From Mycobacteriales bacterium (GTDB lineage Bacteria > Actinomycetota > Actinomycetes > Mycobacteriales > CADCTP01), in NCBI GenBank assembly GCA_035995165.1, contig DASYKU010000088.1:1-50742 (forward strand): a stretch of 50,742 nucleotides of DNA, written 5' to 3'. Positions within the stretch are counted from its first letter, which is position 1. Each line of letters begins with the position of its first letter. This document shows positions 7,378 through 14,553 of this stretch, piece by piece. The translations under genes were made by a program, and so were the position numbers. Under the pieces are notes generated by a model, which was not told where the DNA came from, searched no databases, and saw only the letters and a program-made list of their open reading frames with translations.

Positions 7378-8985
7378 TCACGGGGTCCGGCCCCAGACGG
7401 CGCGGCCGGCGGAGCCGATCGCCGCGCGGTAGAGGAGCCCGGTCCCGGCCCGGTCGCGGGCCAGCGCCGCCCGGGCCGCGTTCGCCCCGCAGGCCCCGTG
7501 CACGCCACCACCGGGATGGGCCGACGCCGAAGCGAGGAACAGCCGGTCGATCGGGGTGTCGGCGCGGCCCAGCCCCGGCGTCGGCCGGAGCACCAACTGC
7601 TGGAACAGCGCCGCGGTGCCGCCGGCGATCGCCCCGTCGACGAGGCTGGCGTTCTCCGCCTGCAGGCCGGCCGGCGAGGCCACCGCCCGGCCGACCACGA
7701 GGTCGCCGAACCCGGGCGCGTGCCGCTCGATCGTCGCCTGCATCCGCCCGGCGACCTGCTCGGTCAGCTCCGGCGTCCAGGTCAGCCCGTGCGGCACGTG
7801 CGTGTACGCCCACAGCGACTCGGTGCCCGCGGGCGACCGGGACGGGTCCGCCGTCGTCATCTGGCCGGCCAGGATGAACGGCCGCTCCGGGATCCGCCCG
7901 TCCGCCAGGTCCAGCGCGAACCGGCCGAACAGGTCCAGGTCGAGGTCCAGGTGGACGGTCCCGGCCCGGGCGACGGCCGGATTGCTCCACGGCACCCGCC
8001 CGGACAGCGCCCAGTCGACCTTGACGGTCGCGTCGTCCCAGTGGAACCGGTCCAGGTCGTCCCGGACCCGGGCCGGCAGGTGCTCCGCCCCGACGAGGTC
8101 GAGGTAGAGCGCCGGCGCCGGCACGTCGGCGAGCACCGCCCGGGTCGCGCCGGGCCCGTCCCCGTCCGCCGTCCGTACGCCGACCGCGCGGCCGTCACGC
8201 ACCTCCACCCCGGTCACCCGGACCCCGCAGCGCACCTCGCCGCCGCGGGCCTCCAACCGCCGGACCAGCGCGTCCGCGATGGACTGGGCCCCGCCGGCGG
8301 CGACCGGGTAGCCGACGTCCTGGGCCAGCATCGACAGCAGCCAGCCGAGCAGCGCGCTGCCGGAGGCGTCCAGGGTCAGGTCGGCGTGCATCGCGTTGCC
8401 GGCCACCAGCATCCGGGCGCCCTGGCCGCGGAACGCGTCCTGCCCGTAGCGCCGGGTGGACTGGACGGCGAAGCGGGCGAACCGCATCGTGTCGGCCACC
8501 CCGAGCCGGCGCACCAGCCCGGCCCCGGACCGCACCGGCGGGAAGGGGCTGAGCAGCGCCCCGACCAGGTGCTCCCGCATCCGCCGCCAGCCGGCGAACT
8601 CGGCCTGCCAGCGCTCGCCGTCGCCGGGCGCGAACTCCTCCACCGACGCCGCGGTCTCGGCCGGGTCGCGGGACAGCGTGACGGTCCGGTCGTCGGGCAG
8701 GACGTGCACCAGCGGCACGTGGTGGTCGTGCAGCCAGTGCAACCCGTACTCGTCCAGGCCGAGCTCGTCGATCACCGGCGACACCGCGGTCAGCGGGTAG
8801 AACGCGCTGCACAGGTCGCTGCGGTAGCCGGGCGCGGCGAGTTCGGCCGTTCGCGTTGCGCCGCCCGGTGTCGCGTTGGCCTCGAGCACGAGCACCGACC
8901 AGCCCGCGTCGGCCAACAGGTTGGCGGCGACGAGGCCGTGGTGGCCGGCGCCGACCACCACCGCGTCCCAGCTCATGCCCGGCAT
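7378..8985 (-). CDS. FAD-dependent phytoene dehydrogenase-like oxidoreductase
   Basis: 535 residues. The N-terminal dinucleotide-binding motif VVVGAGHHGLVAANLLADAG and the following EANATPGG are typical of the CrtI/NAD(P)-FAD amine-oxidase-like superfamily. The C-terminal GGGVHGACGANAA is the conserved FAD-closing segment. Actinobacteria carry many such proteins outside carotenoid clusters, and no other carotenoid gene is nearby, so the substrate is unknown. ATG 8985 follows GGGAGGA closely; an in-frame ATG at 8976 (MSWD) is an alternative. The reading frame remains open further upstream but without the fold. Confidence 0.82.
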   Translation of the reverse strand: MPGMSWDAVVVGAGHHGLVAANLLADAGWSVLVLEANATPGGATRTAELAAPGYRSDLCSAFYPLTAVSPVIDELGLDEYGLHWLHDHHVPLVHVLPDDRTVTLSRDPAETAASVEEFAPGDGERWQAEFAGWRRMREHLVGALLSPFPPVRSGAGLVRRLGVADTMRFARFAVQSTRRYGQDAFRGQGARMLVAGNAMHADLTLDASGSALLGWLLSMLAQDVGYPVAAGGAQSIADALVRRLEARGGEVRCGVRVTGVEVRDGRAVGVRTADGDGPGATRAVLADVPAPALYLDLVGAEHLPARVRDDLDRFHWDDATVKVDWALSGRVPWSNPAVARAGTVHLDLDLDLFGRFALDLADGRIPERPFILAGQMTTADPSRSPAGTESLWAYTHVPHGLTWTPELTEQVAGRMQATIERHAPGFGDLVVGRAVASPAGLQAENASLVDGAIAGGTAALFQQLVLRPTPGLGRADTPIDRLFLASASAHPGGGVHGACGANAARAALARDRAGTGLLYRAAIGSAGRAVWGRTP

Positions 8986-9023
8986 CGTCCTCCCGGGCGG
9001 ACGTCTACCCGACTCCGGGTCGG

Positions 9024-9473
9024 TCAGTCCTCCCCTTCCTCGCGCAGCGTCGCGACGTCGACCTGGCGGCCGAGCTCCTCGACGCTGCGGAAGTCCCCGA
9101 CGAACACGCCGTGCCGTTTCAGCCGCAGCACCCGGTGGGTGTGGCCGATCTTGTCCCTGTAGGTGACGTGTTCCACGGTCACGCCCCCCGGCCCCGTGAG
9201 TCTCACGTCGCCCAGTGTCACCCGAAAGGCTGAATGCAGCAGCCTGACCTGCAGAGATCGGGGCGGCCACTCGACCTCCGCCGACGGGACCGCGGCGATC
9301 CGGTCCCGGACCCGCTTGGTCAGCTCGGGCCGGCAGGGCGCGACCAGGGCGAGCACCGCGACCGCGTGCGGCCGGGTGGTGGCGCCACGGGTCACCGCGC
9401 TGGCCAGCGTCCCGGCGCGGGTGTGCAGCCGCACCTCCAGGGAACGATCGGCGGACAGCGGTCGACTCGGCAC
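9024..9473 (-). CDS. Unknown 149-residue protein, probably SOS-regulated
   Basis: I do not recognise this protein. It is soluble and basic, with a mixed alpha/beta composition and no signal peptide or cysteines apart from one near the middle. The end (HRVLRLKRHGVFVGDFRSVEELGRQVD) looks like a compact beta-alpha domain. GTG 9473 is preceded by TAGGGT (9480-9485, minus strand) with a 6-nt gap, indicating a leaderless mRNA. A perfect SOS box covers the region just upstream of that -10 element, so LexA should repress it. This makes a DNA-damage role worth testing, but that is inference from the promoter alone. Confidence 0.6.
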   Translation of the reverse strand: MPSRPLSADRSLEVRLHTRAGTLASAVTRGATTRPHAVAVLALVAPCRPELTKRVRDRIAAVPSAEVEWPPRSLQVRLLHSAFRVTLGDVRLTGPGGVTVEHVTYRDKIGHTHRVLRLKRHGVFVGDFRSVEELGRQVDVATLREEGED

Positions 9474-9485
9474 CGCCTTACCCTA

Positions 9486-9501
9486 TCGAACGTACGTTCG
9501 A
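9486..9501. promoter_or_regulatory. Perfect actinobacterial SOS (LexA) box between divergent genes
   Basis: TCGAACGTACGTTCGA is a perfect 16-bp palindrome that fits the actinobacterial LexA consensus TCGAAC-N4-GTTCGA at every fixed position. It lies in the 45-bp gap between two divergent GTG starts. On the minus strand TAGGGT (9480-9485) and on the plus strand TACGCT (9506-9511) flank it as -10 elements, each 6-7 nt from its start codon. One LexA dimer could therefore block both leaderless promoters. Confidence 0.85.
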
Positions 9502-9518
9502 GTCGTACGCTGCCTGCC

Positions 9519-10442
9519 GTGCCCCGGCCGCGTCCCGACCTGCTGGTGGCGGCGTCGATCCCGGTGCTGCTGGTGGCCGGCGTGCTGCCCTGGCAGCGGG
9601 ACCGGATGTGCACCGAGGGCGGCTGCGGCACGGTGCTGGCCTCGGCCTGGGGCGGGTCGCTCGCCTGGACGCTGGTGCTGCTGGCCGGGCTGGCGACCGC
9701 CGGGGCCTGGGTGCTGCTGCTCCCGGTCCGCGGGCGGGCGCCGATCGGGCTGGCCGCGCTGACCGTGACGATCGCGGTGCTCGCGGCCGCGGTCGTGGTG
9801 GTCAGTGCGGACGCGCTGGTCTTCGGGCACGCCGGGGTGATCCCGTTCTCGCTGCCGGTCACCGAGACGTTCCCGGTCCTGTCCGTGCACCCCGGCGAAG
9901 GTCACGCTCTCGCGCTCGTCGGCCTCCTCCTCCAGGCGTACGCCGGCTGGACCACCCTCCGCCTTCGCTCCGCCGCCGGCCGTCCGGCCGCGGCCCCGTT
10001 CGCCTCCGGCCCGGCTCCGGTCGGCTACCCAACCGGCCCGCATCCGGGCCTGGCATATAGCGGCCCCGGTGCGGCCCCGGCATATCCCGGCCCCGGTCCC
10101 GCCCCGACGGCCCCGTCGTTCGCCTCGGGTCCACTCCCGGACCCCCGCTCCGCGTACGGGCAGAACCCGGCGGAGACCGCGGTCCACCACCCGGACCCGG
10201 CGCCCTACGGTCCGGGCGGCGGCGCTTACGGTCCGGGCGGCGGGGCCTACGGGCCCGACCCGGCTGCTTACGGTCCGGGCGGTGGGGCTCACGGGCCGGA
10301 CCCGATGGCCTACGGATCGGGCGGCGGGGCTCACGGGCCGGACCCGATGGCCCCCGGTCCGGGCGCCGGGGCCGTTCCGTACGAGGAGACAGCCGTGTTC
10401 GGGCAGGGTCCGCCGGCGCCGCGCCGGCATCGCCGCGGATGA
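9519..10442 (+). CDS. Four-TM membrane protein with Gly/Pro/Tyr repeat tail, SOS-box promoter
   Basis: 307 residues. Four hydrophobic segments (about residues 5-22, 42-65, 73-100, 122-140) are followed by a disordered tail of repeats such as AYGPGGG and GAHGPDPMA. WQRDRMCTEGGCGT after the first segment contains two cysteines likely to lie outside. I do not recognise the family. GTG 9519 is preceded by TACGCT with a 7-nt gap and by the SOS box, so leaderless and possibly damage-inducible expression is inferred. Its stop overlaps the ATG of the hydrolase gene (ATGA), so the two are coupled. Confidence 0.7.
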   Translation: MPRPRPDLLVAASIPVLLVAGVLPWQRDRMCTEGGCGTVLASAWGGSLAWTLVLLAGLATAGAWVLLLPVRGRAPIGLAALTVTIAVLAAAVVVVSADALVFGHAGVIPFSLPVTETFPVLSVHPGEGHALALVGLLLQAYAGWTTLRLRSAAGRPAAAPFASGPAPVGYPTGPHPGLAYSGPGAAPAYPGPGPAPTAPSFASGPLPDPRSAYGQNPAETAVHHPDPAPYGPGGGAYGPGGGAYGPDPAAYGPGGGAHGPDPMAYGSGGGAHGPDPMAPGPGAGAVPYEETAVFGQGPPAPRRHRRG

Positions 10443-11104
10443 CCGCGTTCCTGCTTCTGCACCCGCCGCTGCTCGGCCCGGCGGTCTGGGCTCCCTGCGC
10501 CGAGGTCCTGCGCGCTGCCGGCCATCAGGTCGCGGTGCCCGATCTCCGCCCGGCCGTCGAGCCGCCCACCCACTGGTACGACCGCGCCACCACCCTCGCC
10601 GCGTCGGCCGCGCGCTCGGCTCCGGACGGTGCGCTCGTCGTCGCCGCGCACTCCGGTGCGGGTCTCCTCCTGCCGCTCGTGGTCGACCGGGTCGGCGCCG
10701 CCACGGCCGTGTTCGTGGACGCGCTGATGCCGGGCCGGCCGACCTCCGACCGGTTCGCGGACTTCCTGGCCGGTCTCCCCGTCACCGACGGCCGCCTGCC
10801 GCGCTGGTCGGAGTGGTGGGGTCCGCAGGAGATGGCCGAGCTGATCCCCGACGCGGAGCTGCTGGCCCGGATCGAGGCCGACCAGCCCCGCCTGCCGGTC
10901 GCCTTCTACGCCGAGCAGGTCCCGGTCCCGTCGTCCTGGCCGCCGCCGAGGGTCGGTTACCTCCAGCTCAGCCCCGCGTACGAGGCCGACGCGGCCGAGG
11001 CCCGCGAGCACGGCTGGCCGGTCCGGACCCGGCCCGGGATGCACCTCGACCTCGCCACCAGCCCGGCCGAGGTCGCCGCGGAGATCCTCATCCTGGCGAC
11101 ATGA
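10439..11104 (+). CDS. Small alpha/beta-hydrolase fold protein
   Basis: 221 residues. It begins with the hydrolase-like FLLLHPPLLGPAVWAP (HG-type oxyanion strand). AHSGAG is the nucleophile elbow with the predicted catalytic Ser, and GMHLDLATSP near the end carries the likely catalytic His. It is cytoplasmic and its substrate is unknown. It starts inside the stop of the preceding membrane protein gene, so it probably shares that SOS-box promoter. Confidence 0.75.
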   Translation: MTAFLLLHPPLLGPAVWAPCAEVLRAAGHQVAVPDLRPAVEPPTHWYDRATTLAASAARSAPDGALVVAAHSGAGLLLPLVVDRVGAATAVFVDALMPGRPTSDRFADFLAGLPVTDGRLPRWSEWWGPQEMAELIPDAELLARIEADQPRLPVAFYAEQVPVPSSWPPPRVGYLQLSPAYEADAAEAREHGWPVRTRPGMHLDLATSPAEVAAEILILAT

Positions 11105-11115
11105 GAGAAGGAACA

Positions 11116-11145
11116 TCAGCGAGTTATATAAGCCGCTGATATAGT
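11116..11145 (+). promoter_or_regulatory. Leaderless promoter and palindromic operator of the MarR gene
   Basis: TCAGCG (11116-11121) and CGCTGA (11134-11139) form a 24-bp inverted repeat around an AT-rich centre, a usual size for MarR dimers. TATAGT (11140-11145) follows immediately and lies 6 nt before the GTG start. A repressor bound here would cover the -35 to -10 interval, so autoregulation is likely. Confidence 0.6.
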
Positions 11146-11151
11146 TGCGGG

Positions 11152-11589
11152 GTGATCACCGAGACGCAGCCCGGCCTGGAAGAGCTCGCCGGCTGCGTCG
11201 AACGGCTGGTCGGCTGGCTGCGCCGCAGCACCGCGGTCCCCGGCTACAGCGTCACCAGCAAGCTGACGCTGTCCCGGTTGCAGGCCGACGGGCCGGCCCG
11301 GATCTCCGACCTGGCCCGGCTCGAGGGCGTCACCCAGCCCGCGATGACCTCCTTGATCAACCGGCTCGAGGGCGAGGCGATGGTGCGCCGCGGCGCCGAC
11401 CCGACCGACGCCCGCGCCGCCCTGGTCGAGCTCACCGCCTCCGGGCACGCGTTCGTCGACGCCCGCCGGGCGGAGCGGATCCGGGTCCTGTCCGGACGGA
11501 TGGAGCTGCTCTCCGCCGCCGACCGCAAGGCCCTGCTCGACGCGCTGCCCGCGCTCGACCGGCTGTCCAACCCGCCTGACCCGGCCTGA
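11152..11589 (+). CDS. MarR-family transcriptional regulator
   Basis: 145 residues, normal for MarR. The winged HTH runs from KLTLSRLQADGPARISDLAR through VTQPAMTSLINRLEGEAMV to the wing DPTDARAALVELTASG. It probably represses itself and the MFS exporter gene starting 37 bp downstream, releasing DNA when it binds a small lipophilic ligand. The operator-like palindrome upstream supports this. Confidence 0.9.
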   Translation: MITETQPGLEELAGCVERLVGWLRRSTAVPGYSVTSKLTLSRLQADGPARISDLARLEGVTQPAMTSLINRLEGEAMVRRGADPTDARAALVELTASGHAFVDARRAERIRVLSGRMELLSAADRKALLDALPALDRLSNPPDPA

Positions 11590-11626
11590 GGCCGGCCCCA
11601 CCCCCGTCGTACCTGGAGCCAGTGAG

Positions 11627-12934
11627 ATGTCCGCTGCGCACGCAACCCCCGTGAGCCCGTTCCGGCAGCCCCGCGCCGTCTGGGCCGTCGCCTTCGCCTG
11701 CGTCGTGTCCTTCATGGGCATCGGCCTGGTGGACCCGATCCTGCCGGCACTGGCCCAGCAGCTGGACGCCTCCCGGTCCCAGGTCTCACTGCTGTTCACC
11801 AGCTACCTGGTCGTCACCGCGGTCGCGATGCTGGTGACCGGCTGGGTGTCGAGTCGCATCGGGGCCAAGCGCACGCTGATCGTCGGCCTGGTCCTCATCG
11901 TGGCGTTCTCGCTGGCCGCGGCCAGCTCGGACACGATCAACCAGATCGTCGGCTTCCGGGCCGGCTGGGGCCTGGGCAACGCGCTGTTCATCGCGACCTC
12001 GCTGGCCGTGATCGTCGCGTCCTCCAGCGGCGGGTTCGCCGGCGCGATCGTGCTGTACGAGACCTCCCTCGGGGTCGGCATCGCGGCCGGCCCGCTGGTC
12101 GGCGGCCTGCTCGGCAGCATCACCTGGCGCGGCCCGTTCTTCGGGGTGGCGTTCCTCATGACGGTCGCGCTGGTCGCGACCCTGATCCTGCTGCCGGCGA
12201 CCCCGCGCCCGACCCACCACTCCTCGATCGTGGCGCCGCTGGCGGCGCTGAAGCACCGGTCGCTGGCGACGATGGGCCTGACCGGGCTGTTCTACAACTG
12301 GGGCTTCTTCACTCTGCTGGCGTACTCGCCCTTCCTCATGAACCTGGACGCGATCAAGCTCGGCCTGGTCTTCTGCGGCTGGGGCATGATGGTCGCGCTC
12401 TTCTCGGTGTTCGGGGCGCCGCGGCTGCAGGCCCGCTTCGGCACCGCCCGCACGCTCTACGCGAACTTCCTGCTGCTGGCCGTCGACCTCGCCGTCATCG
12501 CCACGTTCACCACGAACCGGGTGGTCGTGATCGCCGCGGTGATCGTGGCCGGCATGTTCCTCGGCATCAACAACACCCTGGTCACGCAGGCGGTCATGAT
12601 GGTCGCGCCGGTGGAGCGGCCGGTCGCCTCGGCGACGTACGGGTTCGTCCGGTTCATCGGCGGCGGCATCGCGCCGTACGTGGCCGGCAAGCTGGCCGAG
12701 CGCTACACCGACTCGGTGCCGTTCTACGTCGGCGCCGGGGCGATGCTCATCGCGCTGGCGATCTTCTTCACCGGCCGCAAGATGATCGACGCGGCCGACC
12801 GGCAGATGGTCGCGGACGCGACCGGCGAGACCCCGGCCGAGACGGCCCAGGAGCGGGAGCTGGAGAGCGCCGACGGGCTGGAGTCCTTCGGTGGCGGCGA
12901 GACCGCCGGATCCCGCGAACCCGCCCGCAACTGA
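11627..12934 (+). CDS. MFS drug exporter, 12-TM DHA1 type
   Basis: 435 residues with 12 predicted membrane segments. MFS motif A is visible as GWVSSRIGAKRTLIVG between TM2 and TM3, and DPILPALAQQL after TM1 is typical of DHA1 multidrug proton antiporters. A charged C-terminal tail of about 40 residues follows the last segment. It is paired with the MarR gene, so it is likely an inducible efflux pump; the substrate is unknown. Confidence 0.88.
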   Translation: MSAAHATPVSPFRQPRAVWAVAFACVVSFMGIGLVDPILPALAQQLDASRSQVSLLFTSYLVVTAVAMLVTGWVSSRIGAKRTLIVGLVLIVAFSLAAASSDTINQIVGFRAGWGLGNALFIATSLAVIVASSSGGFAGAIVLYETSLGVGIAAGPLVGGLLGSITWRGPFFGVAFLMTVALVATLILLPATPRPTHHSSIVAPLAALKHRSLATMGLTGLFYNWGFFTLLAYSPFLMNLDAIKLGLVFCGWGMMVALFSVFGAPRLQARFGTARTLYANFLLLAVDLAVIATFTTNRVVVIAAVIVAGMFLGINNTLVTQAVMMVAPVERPVASATYGFVRFIGGGIAPYVAGKLAERYTDSVPFYVGAGAMLIALAIFFTGRKMIDAADRQMVADATGETPAETAQERELESADGLESFGGGETAGSREPARN

Positions 12935-12959
12935 CCCCCGCGCCGAGCGCCCACCGCAG

Positions 12960-13107
12960 ACCGCCCGCCGTCCGCGGCCGCCCGCCCCGCCGTCCGGGAC
13001 CGCCCGCCCCGCCGTCCAGGACCGGCCGCCCGCCGTCCGGGACCGACCGCCCGCCGTCCGGGACCGCGCGGCTGTCGTCCCGGGACCGCGCGGCTGTCGT
13101 CCGGGAT
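12960..13107. repeat. GC-rich 21-22-bp imperfect tandem repeat in intergenic DNA
   Basis: About six units of the type GGACCGCCCGCCCCGCCGTCC, drifting to GGACCGCGCGGCTGTCGTCC at the right end, where the last two units are nearly identical. They lie in the roughly 300-bp gap between the convergent MFS and ferredoxin-reductase genes. No CDS is supported here. The rest of the gap holds the terminator at 13155-13197 and nothing else that I can identify. Confidence 0.8.
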
Positions 13108-13154
13108 GTGCTGCCGCGGCCGGCGGACCCGCTCGGCCGACCCAGGGAGCGTTG

Positions 13155-13197
13155 CGTGCGGCCGGCGGTCCTCCTTCCAAGGCCCGCCGGCCGCACG
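13155..13197. terminator. Bidirectional terminator hairpin
   Basis: A perfect 14-bp stem (13155-13168 with 13184-13197, CGTGCGGCCGGCGG) closes a 15-nt loop between two convergent genes. There is no T-tract, which is common for actinobacterial terminators. Confidence 0.7.
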
Positions 13198-13242
13198 TCG
13201 GACGGGACCGGCCGCGGCCGCTGCCCCGTGGCCGGTCCCAGC

Positions 13243-14553
13243 TCAGCGCACCAGCCGCAACCGGTGCTCCTCGACCATCGGCTCCGGGATCACCACCGGA
13301 GCCGGCATCGGCACCGGCGCCGGCTCGGCCAGCAACGTCCGGCAGGCGACCGTGAACGCCCGCGGCGCGTTGACCGCCGCGACCCCGGCCAGCCGGCCGT
13401 CCTCGACGTAGTGCGCGACCACGCCGGCCCGGGCGGTGTCGCGCCGGCGCGGTCGCAGCTCGGTCAGGTGCACGTCGGCGCGGTCCGAGAGCCGGCCGCA
13501 GACCTGGATGCGCAGCCCGTTCTGGTCCGACCAGAACCGCGGCAGCAGCGAGACCGGCGGCGCCCCGGAGTGGCCGGCGAGCAGCGTCGCCGCCGCCGCC
13601 CGGCCCTGCTCCACCGCCATGATCCACTGCCCGACCCGGTGCGCGCCCGGCCTGCGGTGCCGCGGATCCGGCCAGCGGGCCAGCGCGCCCGCGGCGACCA
13701 CCCCGTCCAGTCCGACCACCCGCAGCGACTCGTCGCAGAGCAGCCCGTCGGAGCGGTCGGTCGGCGTGCCCTCCAGCCAGTCCAGCTCCGGCTTCTCGCC
13801 CGCGGCCACCACGACCAGGTCGGCCGACACGGTCTCGCCTGAGTCCAGCAGCAGCCGCCAGCCGTGCCGGCGTCGCTCGGCGTCGGCGACCTTGCGGCCG
13901 AGCCGCAGCTCCAGCCCGGCGGCCCGGTGCGAGGCGGTGACCAGCGCGCCGAGCTGCTCGCCGATCGAGCGCGGCATGAGGTGCGGCTGGGAGTTCACCA
14001 GCACCGCCCGCCGCGCCATCGCGGTCACCGCGCAGGCGACCTCGCAGCCGGTCAGCCCGCCGCCGACGACCGCGACGCTGCCGGCCCGGGTCAGCGCGGA
14101 CCGCAGGGCCAGCGCGTCGGCCAGGTCGTGCAGCAGGTGCAGGCCCGGTCCGGCCGGCCAGGCCGGCGGCAGCGTGGGCTTGGTGCCGGTCGCGACGACC
14201 AGCCCGTCGTACGCCAGGGACTCGCCGGTGGCGAACAGCAGCCGCCGGGCCTCCGGATCCAGGCCCGCCACCCGGGCGCCGACGTGCCAGCGCACGTCCG
14301 GGTGCCCGCGCAGGTCCAGCGCGATGTCGCGGGGCCGCTGGTGCCCGTCGAGCAGGCCCTTCGAGCAGGCCGTCCGGTCGTACGGGCCGAGCGGCTCGGC
14401 GCCGACGGCCATGATCTCGCCGGCGAACCCGAGCCGGCGCAGCTCGGCGGCGGCGCTCCACCCGGCCGCGCCGGTGCCGACGACGACGATCCGGTCGCGG
14501 GGTCCGTAGGCGGGGCGGCCGTCCCGGCTGACCCGCAGCTGGTGCACGCTCAT
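13243..14553 (-). CDS. FAD/NAD(P)-dependent ferredoxin reductase-type protein
   Basis: 436 residues with two Rossmann motifs: GTGAAG (26-31) for FAD and GGGLTG (164-169) for NAD(P)H. GPYDRTACSKGLLDG and ATGTKPTLPP match the Pyr_redox_2 family of ferredoxin and rubredoxin reductases, and a C-terminal reductase-like domain follows (residues about 330-410). It should pass electrons from NAD(P)H to an iron-sulfur protein. Its ATG overlaps the stop of the upstream gene, which encodes a ferredoxin domain fused to a heme-binding-type membrane domain, so that protein is the obvious partner. Confidence 0.85.
   Translation of the reverse strand: MSVHQLRVSRDGRPAYGPRDRIVVVGTGAAGWSAAAELRRLGFAGEIMAVGAEPLGPYDRTACSKGLLDGHQRPRDIALDLRGHPDVRWHVGARVAGLDPEARRLLFATGESLAYDGLVVATGTKPTLPPAWPAGPGLHLLHDLADALALRSALTRAGSVAVVGGGLTGCEVACAVTAMARRAVLVNSQPHLMPRSIGEQLGALVTASHRAAGLELRLGRKVADAERRRHGWRLLLDSGETVSADLVVVAAGEKPELDWLEGTPTDRSDGLLCDESLRVVGLDGVVAAGALARWPDPRHRRPGAHRVGQWIMAVEQGRAAAATLLAGHSGAPPVSLLPRFWSDQNGLRIQVCGRLSDRADVHLTELRPRRRDTARAGVVAHYVEDGRLAGVAAVNAPRAFTVACRTLLAEPAPVPMPAPVVIPEPMVEEHRLRLVR

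Noticed and set aside
7378-8985. A carotenoid biosynthesis locus.
   Set aside because: Only a phytoene-dehydrogenase-like gene is present; no CrtB, CrtE or cyclase genes are in the window.
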